Positions 21,673 to 31,204 of a stretch of DNA of 64,000 nucleotides are shown in pieces. The stretch comes from Sambucus nigra (taxonomy: Eukaryota; Streptophyta; Magnoliopsida; Dipsacales; Adoxaceae): positions 636,020,585-636,084,584 of the forward strand of contig OX422210.1 in NCBI GenBank assembly GCA_949130495.1, given 5' to 3'. A program made the position numbers and the translations under genes. The first letter of the stretch is position 1. Each line of letters opens with the position of its first letter. Under the pieces are notes generated by a model. It made no database searches. It saw only the letters and a list, made by a program, of their open reading frames with translations, and had not been told where the DNA came from.

Positions 21673-23564
21673 TGTGACACGCCGCCTAGTTAAACCTTGG
21701 GTGATCAAGCTTTAATTTAATTTAAACAGGTTTCTTAAATGGTTCATTCTTAGCATCACTTTCGAAAACTTTTTAAATTACTAACCACCTAAGTGAAATT
21801 AAGTTAGTGCCAAATTTTATCTTCCTTAAGCTGAATAAACAACCCATACGAAACAATACAATTCCAACAATACTAAAACAATTCGCATAAATAACTGAAT
21901 ACAAATAAAGTCTTGTCGAAAACCATGGCCAAGAAAAACCAACTCAAAATCCAAAATCATAATAACTGTAAAAGTAACGATTGGACAACAAGTCCCAACT
22001 AAGAGTACTAAAACTGATATCCTGCACTAAATCTGAAAAAAGAGAAACGTCTAAACAATCCCTGCAGCATCCACACGTGTTGCAGCTCCCAAATTCCTGG
22101 AATGAAATCATACTGGGTGTCCCTGTGGCTGGGCACCTAAAAGGTTTTTAAAATTTTTTACATAGCAAGAGTTAGTACTCAAAAACATTTAAAAATATTT
22201 TGCAAGCAGTTATCACAATTGAGTTATTAATTACACATATTAAGATTTCGCACACTCCCTTGAGCTTCATCACCTCTCTTCGATAGTGCATGTCTAACGA
22301 GGGTACTTAGTTCACCTAGTTATACTACTCCAGTTAACTAGATCAGAATACCCCACTGCATGTACCCCCTCGCTAAGTCTCCATAACATACTCGCGGTAT
22401 TTTAATAATCCATATTTCATATGCTATAAACGTAGATAACTTACTTACTTCTTGTTATCCTTATCTTATAATAATTACATCATGCTACTTAATTATTACT
22501 AAGATATTTTCAATCCATCTCATTATATACTATTCTAAGTCAGTATATTATACATATGGAATACATTTTATCACGCAATATGTATTATATATATATACAC
22601 ATATTCTGGTTCGGGACTCTTTCATCGCGACACCAGTTTTAAGGTTTGGTTCGGCATTTTACATCGACCCCAAACATATAGTAACTTTATGTTAGTTCAG
22701 AATATCTCATCGACCCTAACATAATTAATTTAGGTATAATTCTCTTAACCCAAAAATATCATAAAAATAATGTTCTTCCTAAAACTTACATATGGGTATT
22801 ATAACTCAATTTATTTTGTAAATAACCACTTGCCTTATGTTTTGTAGGGTCTGATTTCGTGGTTGTTGTTGATGATTGATGATTCTTATCCTTCAATCCT
22901 TCTTCCCAACAAGTTGGTAGTGAAATTTCCTTTGAATTCTCCCTACTTCCTTCTTTTGCCTTAATAAATTATTTCTTTCTTCTCTCTAATGGCTATGGTG
23001 TATTTTTCTCCTCTCTAACCTTAGCCTCCAACTCTTATAATCCGACTTAGGGTTCCAAAATTCGTAGGTCTCCTCACTCTTAAATGTAAAGAGACCAAAA
23101 TGCCCTCGTATGGTCCCGGTTTAGCCCAAAAATGACCCGACACTCAACTAGTACCCCCGGGTACACTATTTTGACTAATTCGACCCTTTCGGAATCATCT
23201 ATGGACTCTAAATTATCTTTTGAGTCTCTTAAAATATGTTTCTCATCTCACCTTCAATTTTGTCTACGCGCGACACTCGGTCGAGACTTTCAATATTTAC
23301 TATTCACATTTAGTAAATTTTTAATCGTCATCTTAACCAGTGTCTTACTTTCAATTTATGTCTAATAGCCATAATGATTAATTAATCACTTAATAATCAT
23401 TATTATTATTACATCACATTAAATTACTCTACTCACGTAATTTAATTTTAAACGTAACACATTAAATTACTCTACTCACGTAATTTAAATAAAAGTGTAT
23501 TTTCACATTAAATTATTCTACTCACGTAATTTAAAGTAATTATGCAGAAGTACGGGGTATTACA
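21673..23564 (-). repeat. 5' LTR of element B
   Basis: It is the partner of 15019-16852, starting TGTGACACGCC and ending GGGGTATTACA on the plus strand, and is followed by TAATG (23565-23569). Near its right end (about 23415-23540) the segment with ATTACTCTACTCACGTAATT is present in three tandem forms, against two in the left LTR. The minus-strand promoter must lie within it but I cannot place a TATA box with certainty. Confidence 0.92.
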
Positions 23565-24533
23565 TAATGCTAGTTACCAAGTTGGCCAAGCCTTTGTAAG
23601 GATTTGCAAGTACCTTAGGTTGAGGAACCAGAGCTTTAAAGACCAGGCGGAGGTTATTACCAAACTGAAAGATAGGCTTGAGAAGATGGAAGAGGTTGGG
23701 GCTTCTGTTCAAGAGGAAGTGAATGCTTTGAGGGCTAAACTTCTGGATGCCTCCGAGATCAATCAAGTTGGAGAAGCTCTTCAACAAGAGAATGACGCTC
23801 TAAGGAGAGAGATTTTACGACTCCGAGAGCATGTGCCGAGCACTGCCCCTATAGTTCTACGAGGTTCCTCCTCATCGGCTGGTCCGCGAGCTAATACAGG
23901 TGACAGGGGTTTAGCTAGGGAGATTGACGAGCTTCAAGGGGATGTTCGCCGAGCATATGTGATAGTCGTCGGGCTCCAAAGAGATGTTAATCTACGAAGG
24001 CATCTGTTCAAGAAAGGTCCTCGGTGAGTACGGGCTGATGGTTATGACCAAGGTTGGGCTGATGCTCCGATGAGGTTGGCAGAGGTTGAAGAGATATCTT
24101 TTATTAGTGGCTGGTTGAATGCCCTCAGGAAGCTGAAGGTCCCCAGGAACTCATCACTCTGGTATCGTCATGAGATCTATCCTTCGACTCTGATTCCTAA
24201 CCCTTTCAGGAGGGATGACCAGTTAGGGCTGGCAATTTTTGACACGATAACCCGTTTATGGTAATAACCCGAAATGACCCGAATTTGACACGATTAGCTT
24301 TTATAAATTTAAGAGTAACCAAAAATTATACTCAAATAAAAATTAAAGCGACCCGAAAATGACACGACTAACCCGAATTGCCACCCTGGCCAGTGGGTCC
24401 CCATAGATGCCATCCCTAGGCAGCTACTGGAGCCAAATGTAAATGAAGTTGATTTGGAGTTAGTTCCTCACCCAGACGATGGCCAAAGAGCGCAAGTAGC
24501 TGATTATATTGCTCGAAGGCCTAATCCTCATTA
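23565..24533 (+). pseudogene. Antisense extra ORF of element A, second part after element B
   Basis: The plus strand reads a 161-codon frame (23542-24027, real sequence from 23565). It is rich in Glu, Leu, Arg and Lys with heptad spacing, predicting a coiled coil. It matches the same part of element C at 32950-33230 closely. A second frame (24070-24264) contains a Phe-Ile-Ser-Gly-Trp-Leu-Asn-Ala-Leu segment. An AT-rich block (about 24225-24390), with repeated Asp-Thr-Ile-like ACCCGAA words, interrupts it, and coding-like sequence resumes to a stop near 24533. B removed its link to the N-terminal part. Function is unknown. Confidence 0.6.
24226..24392. repeat. Small insert of ACCCGAA-rich sequence in the antisense ORF
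   Basis: The word AGGGCTGGCAATTTTTGACA on the left and AATTGCCACCCTGGCC on the right form an imperfect inverted repeat. Between them are several ACCCGAA/GACACGA words. This looks like a hAT-type MITE of about 165 bp, since GGGCTGGCAA and TTGCCACCC ends are common in such elements. The flanking words GACCAGTTA and GCCAGTGGG suggest an imperfect duplication. The call is tentative. Confidence 0.4.
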
Positions 24534-25184
24534 GGATTTATTTAATTCAATCAATGTAACTCTTTGTAAAGGCAATGAAGTAATGAAATAATTATGTTTT
24601 GGGCGATTCGCCGACTAAACATGTGTTTTATATTATCTACTTCATTGATTTCTTGTTTGATTATCTTAGGTTTTTCTTAGCCGACTATAGTTATTTTATT
24701 GTGTGAGTATCCTCCCAGTCCAGTATTCTTTTAAGATACCATTCTGCCCTACTTTACCTTTTAGGTCATGTCGTCACACTTCCTTAGGCCTAAGTGTGGC
24801 CATGGCGAGGATACACCCGGTGTTGGATGTTTCATCCGAGCAAGTTTTTTTCTAGCCAAACATTGTTTGGTGACCAATCTCGATTTGGCCGAGCTACCTA
24901 AGGCTCTCCTATAGGGCTTCATATATTATCAAGGGCAATGCTAAGAGGTTGCTCGTGTTAAATGACGAGAACCTGAAGAGGGCAGTACCCTGCTTATATG
25001 TGTCAAGAGGAGAGACTGTCACTTGGAAAAGGTGCATAAGTTATAAAGCTTCTGAAAAGAAATTAACACTTGTAAAAATGCTACTGCCAAGCAATCTTTT
25101 ATAAATCAGTAAGGAATTGCAAATTTTGACATCGTAATAAAAGATTAAAAAAGAAAAACTATAAGTATAATTTTTTTAAATTGG
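24534..25184. other. Spacer between the antisense ORF and pol of element A
   Basis: A transcript end for the plus-strand ORF probably falls here (AATGAAGTAATGAAATAATT near 24570-24590). The word TACCTTTTAGGT at about 24756 recurs in element C near 60188, which fixes the alignment of the two elements. No protein is seen. Confidence 0.5.
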
Positions 25185-26130
25185 TTGCGTTCCAAGCTCG
25201 GGGTATCTCCCTGCCCTCTAGCGAATCTAAGTGATAGGCTCCTTACAGGTTATCCCGTATCACCTTGAATGGTCCTTCCCAGTTTGATCCTAGTTTGCCA
25301 TCCAACGGTTTCACAGCGCTGCCAAGAACTTTCCTTAGGACGTAGACCTCAACTTGGAATGCCCTTGGATTGACCTTCTTGTTATAGTGATTAGCCAGCT
25401 GTTGCTGATAGCCTGCGAGCTTCACTAGAGCTAGTTCTCTGCGCTCGTCAACTAGGTTAAGTTCAGCGAGTAATGCTGCATCATTCAAGCCTTGGTTGAC
25501 CAGGGTGGACCTCATGGTGGGGAGGCCAACTTCTAAGGATATGATTTCTTACATACTATATATTAGTGTGAAAGAGGTTTCCCCGATTGCTTGTCGTGAG
25601 GTAGTGCGATAAGCCTATAGGATATGTGGTAGCTCGCTCACCCATCCCTCCTTGGATCGCTCCAAATGCTTCTTCAATCCATCAATTACTATTTTGTTAG
25701 AAGCTTTAACTTGTCCATTGCTCTGGGGATATGCCACTGAACTGAAATGGTGTTTAATCCCGTGGTCATTGCAGAAACTCTGGAAGGGGAAACTTTCGAA
25801 CTGTGTTTTGTTGTCAGTAATGATGGTCCTGGGGATCCCAAAGAGAGTAATTATGTTCTTCCATATGAATCTCATCATATATGTGTCTCTGATGTTCGCC
25901 AGAGGCTCTGCCTCAATCCATTTGGTGAAGTGGTCTGTCGCGACCAACAGATACTTGCGATTATCGACAACGGTAGAAAGAGGGCCCACGATATCCATTC
26001 CCTATTGGGTGAAAGACCATGGGCTAGTAAGTGATTTTAGGTCGCTTGCATGTTGGTGGACCATAGGAGCATGTAGTTGACATTTCTCGCACTTGCGAGC
26101 ATATACCCCAGAATCTTTCTGCATGTACGA
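25185..26130 (-). pseudogene. Element A integrase
   Basis: The core (25998-25615) opens with Met-Asp-Ile-Val-Gly-Pro (first catalytic Asp) and has Ile-Thr-Asp-Asn (second). In the third motif Asn-Gly-Gln-Val-Lys-Ala-Ser-Asn, Lys replaces the catalytic Glu. Cys-containing zinc-binding sequence lies just upstream (26130-26060). A C-terminal segment (25515-25243) has Leu-Ala-Asn-His-Tyr-Asn and Asn-Trp-Glu-Gly-Pro-Phe, the GPY/F-type module, and the frame appears to end near 25185. Frame breaks separate the parts. The enzyme would have inserted the element DNA; the Glu to Lys change alone would abolish this. Confidence 0.8.
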
Positions 26131-26299
26131 CCACTAATAGCCTTCTTTCATTGCTAAAAAAACTAGCAATCTACCCCCAATATGGTTCCCACAGATTCCC
26201 TCATGAAGCTCGTGCAGAACTTACTCGACGTCCTTTGGGTGGACACATTGGAGGTAAGGACCAGTTAAAGATCTTTTATACAGCTTGCCCTCAGGAGAT

Positions 26300-27662
26300 A
26301 AGTGAAAGCGGGCAACTTTGTATCTTTTCTGATGAGCGGCCTTCTTACCGTTTGGTAGGGAACCATCTTTCAAATAGTCCCTCACGGGGTCCATCCAACT
26401 AGGTGCTGGTTCAATTTGGAGAACATGACCCGTGTCTAGCAGCTCGTCGCTCTGGTTGAGGCTCGGCTGGGCGAGGAAGTCGATCGGGATTGTTCTTTTT
26501 AAGTCAGAGTTGATTGCTGAGCTCAAGGCTGCTAGGGCATCAGCATGACTGTTTTGTCCTCTAGGAAACTACTGGACACTGACTTCCTCGAAGTTAGACA
26601 TTAATTTCATTATTAAGGCGAGGTAGGTTGATATTCTCTCATCCTTCGCGTTGAAGTCCCCACTTATCTGATTGGAGACCAGTTGCGAGTCACCATACAC
26701 CTCGAGTTGCTTTGCCCCCGATGACTGTGCCTTTGTAGGCCTGTTATTAATGCTTTATACTCTGCTTCATTATTAGAGACTTCAAATCCAAGCCTGATTT
26801 CTTGCTCGAGGATTGTATCTTCCGGGGTAACGAGCACAATGCCTACTCCTACCCCCTTGGAGTTGGAGGCTCCATCAACAAACAGTCGCCAAACACCTTG
26901 TGCCGAGTGATCTTTCCTTTGACCCACGGATTGAAGTTGGTCACAAGGATGTTCTCCTGTAAATTTTACGATGAAGTCGGCGAGGACCTGTCCCTTGATT
27001 GCATTCTTTGGTTAAAATTGGATGTCAAATTGCCCGAGCTCGATCGACCACTTTGATAGTCTACCGAACAGATCCATTTTTTGCAGGACTGCTTTAAGTG
27101 GGTATGATGTGAGGACGATGATAGAGTGAGCTTCGAAGTAGTGCTTCAGTTTCCTCGAGGCTACCACTAGTGCAAAGGTGAGCTTTTCCAATAGTAGGTA
27201 CCGCTGCTCGGTGTCCAAGAGGGTCTTGCTCATGTAGTTGATCGGGTGCTGGATTCCTGTTCTTACGTATACCAGTGCAGAACTGATAGTGCGGCTGGAG
27301 ACGGCAAGGTATAAGTATAGGGAATCGTTCTCGTGAGGTATTACGAGCAAGGGTGGTGTGCTGAGATAAACTTTGAGCTCCTCTAATGTTCTTGAGCAAT
27401 CTTGGTTCCACTCTACTGTTTTACTTTTCTTTAATAGCTGGAAGAACGACTGGCACTTGTCGGATGACTTCGATATGAGCCGATTCAAGGCGGAGAGCAT
27501 GCGTGTGAGCTTCTGTAAATCTCGTATCGTGTGGGGGGACTGCACCTTATTGATTGCATTAATCTGGTCCAGGTTGGCTTCAATGTCTCTCTCGCTAACC
27601 AAGTACCCAAGAAATTTTCCTGGCTGGACACTGAAGGAACACTTGCTCGCATTGAGTTTCAT
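26300..27662 (-). pseudogene. Element A RNase H and second RNase H, with connection to integrase
   Basis: The segment 27662-27012 starts after the reverse transcriptase palm with Met-Lys-Leu-Asn-x-x-Lys-Cys-x-Phe. It then shows Leu-Gly-Tyr-Leu-Val and the first RNase H region, with Tyr-Leu-x-Leu-Glu-Lys-Leu. After Gly-Gln-Val-Leu-Ala-Asp-Phe (near 26990), a second RNase H begins with Leu-Phe-Val-Asp-Gly-Ala-Ser-Asn at about 26890 and Asn-Glu-Ala-Glu-Tyr-Lys-Ala-Leu at about 26770. An additional archaeal-type RNase H in this place is known from Tat elements, so it supports the lineage call. Frames shift at about 26680 and 26530; 26526-26221 covers the linker toward integrase. Confidence 0.75.
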
Positions 27663-28454
27663 TCGGTATTTCCTAAGGATTTAGAAGGACCTTAATAGGT
27701 TTGAGAGGTGCTCTTCTTTGTGCCTGCTTTTGACGAGCATATCGTCGATGTATACTTCCATGGTATCTCCCATTTGGTCTTAAACATTTTGATGCCCAGA
27801 CGCTGATAGGGTGCTCCTGCATTTTTGAGCCCAAAGGGCATAACTTTGTAACAATATAATTCGACGGTGGTGATGAACACTGTCTTGTCTTGGTCTGGTA
27901 CGTACAGAGGAATCTGGTGGTACCCCAAGTATGTATTCAGGAAGCTCATTCTTTCATGAGCTGCCATGGCGTCCACCAACTGGTCGATCTTCGGGAGAGG
28001 GAAACTGTCCTTAGGGCACGCCCTGTTGAGGTCAGTGAAGTCGATGTAAACTCTCCATTTCCCATTGCTCTTTGGAACCACTACTGGGTTGGACAGCAAT
28101 TTAGGGAATTGTACTTCCCGTATGGAACCTGCATCCAGCAGCTTCTCCACTTCCTTCTCTACATCCTTGTCCTTCTCAGGTGCAGTTCATCGTGCCTTCT
28201 GCGCGATAGGCCTGAAAGTCGAGTTGACGTGAAATCGATGACAAACCACATTGGGGGTCAATTCCAGACAGCTCGTAAGGTTCCCATACAAAAATATCCA
28301 AATTATTCCTCAAAAGTATCGTCAATTCCCTTTTCTCTCGATCTGTGAGAGAGGCTCTAATTAAGAACATTATGTTTTTTTTACTGCCACCGGTTGCTAC
28401 CTCCTCCAAGTTTTTAACGACCCGCTCGGAGGGGAGGAGCCTGGTCTTTTCCAC
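27663..28454 (-). pseudogene. Element A reverse transcriptase
   Basis: 28454-28176 holds the N-terminal approach (Phe-Val-Trp-Glu-Pro-Tyr-Glu-Leu). 28150-27692 has Asn-Pro-Val-Val-Val-Pro-Lys, Asp-Leu-Asn-Arg-Ala-Cys-Pro-Lys-Asp and Val-Met-Pro-Phe-Gly-Leu-Lys-Asn-Ala. A frameshift near 27780 moves the reading to another frame that contains Tyr-Ile-Asp-Asp-Met-Leu-Val-Lys-Ser (about 27760-27734), the catalytic motif in Tat form. A stop follows at about 27680. The domain would copy element RNA. Upstream Tyr-x-x-Asp variants (for example Val-Tyr-Ile-Asp-Phe-Thr) show further drift. Confidence 0.8.
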
Positions 28455-28478
28455 TCGAGGTCTTTCATACCTTAGATG

Positions 28479-29096
28479 TTATTTTGGAGGTATCAAACCT
28501 TCCTGTTCCTCATCATTTTCTTTGGCCTTCTCGACCTTTTTCTCTGGTTTTGGGTGGATGGTTGCTATGAAGCGCCTTCTTGCCATCGCTTGATCTCCGT
28601 AGATCTCCATCACTCCTCGTTCAGTCACGTACTTAAGTTTCTGATGGTAGGTCGAGGGAATGACCTTCATCTTATGTAGCCATCCTCTATCGAGGATAGC
28701 CTGATAGGGCGAGTCAATGTCGACTACCAGAAACTCGATCATCTTGGAGACACTTCCTGCCCTCACTGAAAGTACGATCTTTCCCAAAGGGACAGTTTCT
28801 TTCCCAGCGAAGCCAACTAGAGGGACAGTGGCTTCCTTCAAATCGACAACGCTTAATTTTAACTTCTTGAACAGGTCGAGATACATTACTTCGAATGAGC
28901 TTCTCTGGTCGACGAGCAACTTGTTGATGTCATAGTTTGTTATCATGATTGTAATGATCAAGGCGTCGTGATATGGGGTTCTTATTCCCACTAAGTCTTC
29001 ATCCGTGAACACGATGTGTTTGCTGTAGTCGACGTCACCTGCTCGCCGATGCTTTCCTGACTGTGTTTTTGCTGGATCGATTTGAAAAGCTTGCAT
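28479..29096 (-). pseudogene. Element A protease region
   Basis: A 205-codon open frame carries the retroviral-type protease of Tat elements. The active site, normally Val-Asp-Thr-Gly-Ser-Ser, reads Val-Asp-Gln-Arg-Ser-Ser near residues 68-73, so the Thr-Gly pair is lost. It then shows Ala-Ile-Leu-Asp-Arg-Gly-Trp-Leu-His-Lys-Met, a drifted Ile-Leu-Gly-Arg-Pro-Trp-Leu, and Pro-Ser-Thr-Tyr-His-Gln. The Lys/Glu-rich end links to reverse transcriptase. The enzyme is inactive as it stands, although the reading frame is still open. Confidence 0.75.
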
Positions 29097-29117
29097 TACT
29101 ACCGTAAGCTTTTTTAC

Positions 29118-30254
29118 TTACATCCGGACTAAATTTCCTTGAATCTGCTTTAGATCCGACGCCCCATGAATTACTGCGAACTCATAGCCAATATCTTCCT
29201 CGAGCACATTGTCGGGTCTCGGATCTCCATTGGCAACGACCTTCTCTGCCTTCTTCTCCATAAATTCCCTCAAATGCCCAGTTTGGGCCAACTCTTTAAG
29301 ATGAGATTTGAGAGCCTTGCAATGCTCGGTTTTGTACCCACCCTCTTTGTGGAAAGCTGACCGTAGTGCATTATTCCTTTTTGAGGGATCTCCTCCTATC
29401 TTTCTAGGCCATTTGACGAATGGTTCATCCTTGATCTTTGCTAGGATCTTGTAGATTGGTTCCTTAAAGATAGTGTTCACTGCCTGAAATGATTTTGAAG
29501 CATCGCTTTTATTCCCGTTATTGGGACCACCTTTGCCCCCATCTTACTTCCTTTCTTCAGGTTCTCAGCTTTATCGCCATTCTTTTCGGTGAACTTGTCG
29601 CCACTATTTTCCCCTGCACTAAGTCGGGTCACATCCTCTACTTTGGCGTACTTTTCAATACGAGCCATTAGGTCATCAATAGTTATTGCCTCCTTCTTAT
29701 TGAGGGATTGGTACAAGAGGCAGGAGCTGGGTAGGCCAATTTTAAAGGATGCCACGATGACCTGCTCCGAGTAGTCCTCGACCTCGTTGAACAGTTCCTA
29801 ATATCTTTTCGTATAGTCCCTAAGGATTTTTTCGAGGTGTTTTCTTCATTGTCAACAAGGCATCCATCCTCTTCGGATGGGAGTTGCTGGTAATGAAGCG
29901 AGTTGTGAAGAGCTCTGCCATGGACTCGAAGCTCCTGATGGTTCTGTGAGGGAGTCTTTCGAGCCACTTCTGAGCCACATCGTACAAGCTCAAAAGAAAT
30001 ATTCGGCACATTAGTGCATCCCTATGGTTCCAGAGGGTCATGGCCTGCCTGTATTGCCTGACATGATCGATAGGATCAGTCTTTCCATCGTAGATCTTGA
30101 ATCTAAGAATTAGGAACTTTTGGGGGTCTTCTTCTTCCTCTATCTCCCTTGAGAAAGGGGATTTCATCTGGGTCTGGAGAGCTCGCCTGGCTAGCTCTCT
30201 GGTCGATCTGGCACCCCGATGTGCTGGGTGCTGGTCCATTTCCCTTCGGACCAA
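29118..30254 (-). pseudogene. Element A gag
   Basis: The capsid core lies in 30254-29820, with Tyr-Asp-Gly-Lys-Thr-Asp-Pro, Ala-Gln-Lys-Trp-Leu-Glu-Arg-Leu-Pro and Phe-Ile-Thr-Ser-Asn, the retrotransposon gag family pattern. Frameshifts move reading to 29755-29477 and then 29480-29118. The last part has a Phe-His-Lys-Glu-Gly-Gly-Tyr-Lys-Thr-Glu-His-Cys segment, which corresponds to the His/Cys finger usual in Tat gag with His replaced by Tyr. This is followed by Gly-His-Leu-Arg-Glu-Phe. Gag would build the particle. The true start probably lies further right, toward 30550. Confidence 0.78.
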
Positions 30255-30280
30255 ATTTCTTATGTCATCGTTACCTCGAG

Positions 30281-30787
30281 CTAGACTTCAGTAATGGCGA
30301 GCAAGTTGTTGTTGCTCGAGTGAGTCATTATCTGACCTGTGTTCCTCGAATCTATGAGATCCACATCTAGGGCTCCTACCTCGGCTGTGAGACTTGCTCG
30401 CCTGAGGGCTAGGAGTGCGATATTGACATTACCTGGTGCTATTATGGAATTCTTTCTCCATCCTTTCCAATCTCCTTTTGAGGCGAGCATTCTCAGCTTC
30501 TTTCTTACGAGCGGCCTCCCCTTGCTCTTGGAGCCTGGCCTTATAGGTATCAATCAACCTATAGATCTGCGTGGACCTGGCTGGTCCTTGACTTTCTTCT
30601 GAGGCTTGCCGCTCTGGGCGAGCCCTATGATTTGAACGTCGAACTTTAGATCTGATCCTGCGAGGGGCAGGATGCTCTTAGATATCGCCTGCTTGAGGGG
30701 CATTGCTACTGTGACCAAACATTCTAAATTCTTTATTGGTGAGGGATTTCTTAAAGGAAGACAAACATTTCCCACAAATGGCGCCAA
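30281..30787 (-). other. Element A leader with primer-binding site
   Basis: Directly inside the 5' LTR the minus strand reads TTGGCGCCATTTGTGGGAA (30786-30768). It is the TGGCGCC-initiated primer-binding site type usual in Tat and Athila elements, different from the initiator-Met type of element B. Basic gag N-terminal sequence may be contained in 30553-30281 (Glu/Lys/Arg-rich), but no start can be fixed. Confidence 0.7.
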
Positions 30788-30788
30788 T

Positions 30789-31204
30789 TATGGTGACAAT
30801 TAAGTTCAGCACAAAATAACAAGAAAAGGCAATCACTAGAACAAATAAAGAACGTAAGGAATGACAATCACACAACATAAATTTACGTGGTTCAGCAAGA
30901 GATCCTACGTCCACGATGGGGCTCTCAATATTATTTCTCTTTACTCCGAGGAGTATTTTACATGAATAATAATGCATGCCCCTTTGCCCCAGACAGAGGG
31001 TTTGTTATATACATGTGTATTTCGGAGAGTGGAGGAGGGGGGCTCCCCCACGTTAGCCCACAATCCCTATAATATCTCCGAAGAGATATTTTAAGAACTG
31101 ATAGAGTCAAAACTAAATTGGTTGAGGCGCGGGGCCTTTGGAATCCGGGTCGTGTTTGATTGGGCTTCTCGTCTGAGCCCAAGTGATAAATCGAGGTACC
31201 CATA
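30789..31204 (-). repeat. 5' LTR of element A
   Basis: This 416-bp repeat is the partner of 11775-12190. It begins TATGG (TGTGG in the partner) and ends CCATA (CCACA in the partner); both terminal changes are transitions. GTTAC follows at 31205-31209. Confidence 0.9.

Larger units (their letters stand above)
15019..23564 (-). mobile_element. Element B: Tekay/Del-type chromovirus (Ty3/gypsy), complete but dead
   Basis: LTRs of 1834 bp (15019-16852) and 1892 bp (21673-23564) are flanked by the perfect duplication TAATG (15014-15018 and 23565-23569). On the minus strand an initiator-Met primer-binding site is followed by gag, protease, reverse transcriptase, RNase H, integrase and a C-terminal chromodomain-like segment. 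A long purine tract comes before the 3' LTR. The chromodomain and long LTRs starting TGTAATACCCC point to the Tekay lineage. It lies inside the antisense ORF of element A. The LTRs are only a few percent apart by eye, making B one of the younger insertions. Its coding sequence is nearly collinear but carries many in-frame stops. Confidence 0.92.
11775..31204 (-). mobile_element. Element A: Tat-type Ty3/gypsy retrotransposon, complete but dead, interrupted by element B
   Basis: Identical-length LTRs of 416 bp lie at 11775-12190 and 30789-31204, with the perfect duplication GTTAC outside (11770-11774 and 31205-31209). Minus-strand order is primer-binding site, gag, protease, reverse transcriptase, RNase H, second RNase H, integrase. 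Then comes a plus-strand extra ORF, a purine tract and the 3' LTR. Subtracting element B leaves about 10.9 kb. A lies inside the antisense ORF of element C. The two LTRs differ at very roughly one base in ten over the first 140 bases by eye, clearly older than B. Catalytic residues are lost in protease and integrase. Confidence 0.9.
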
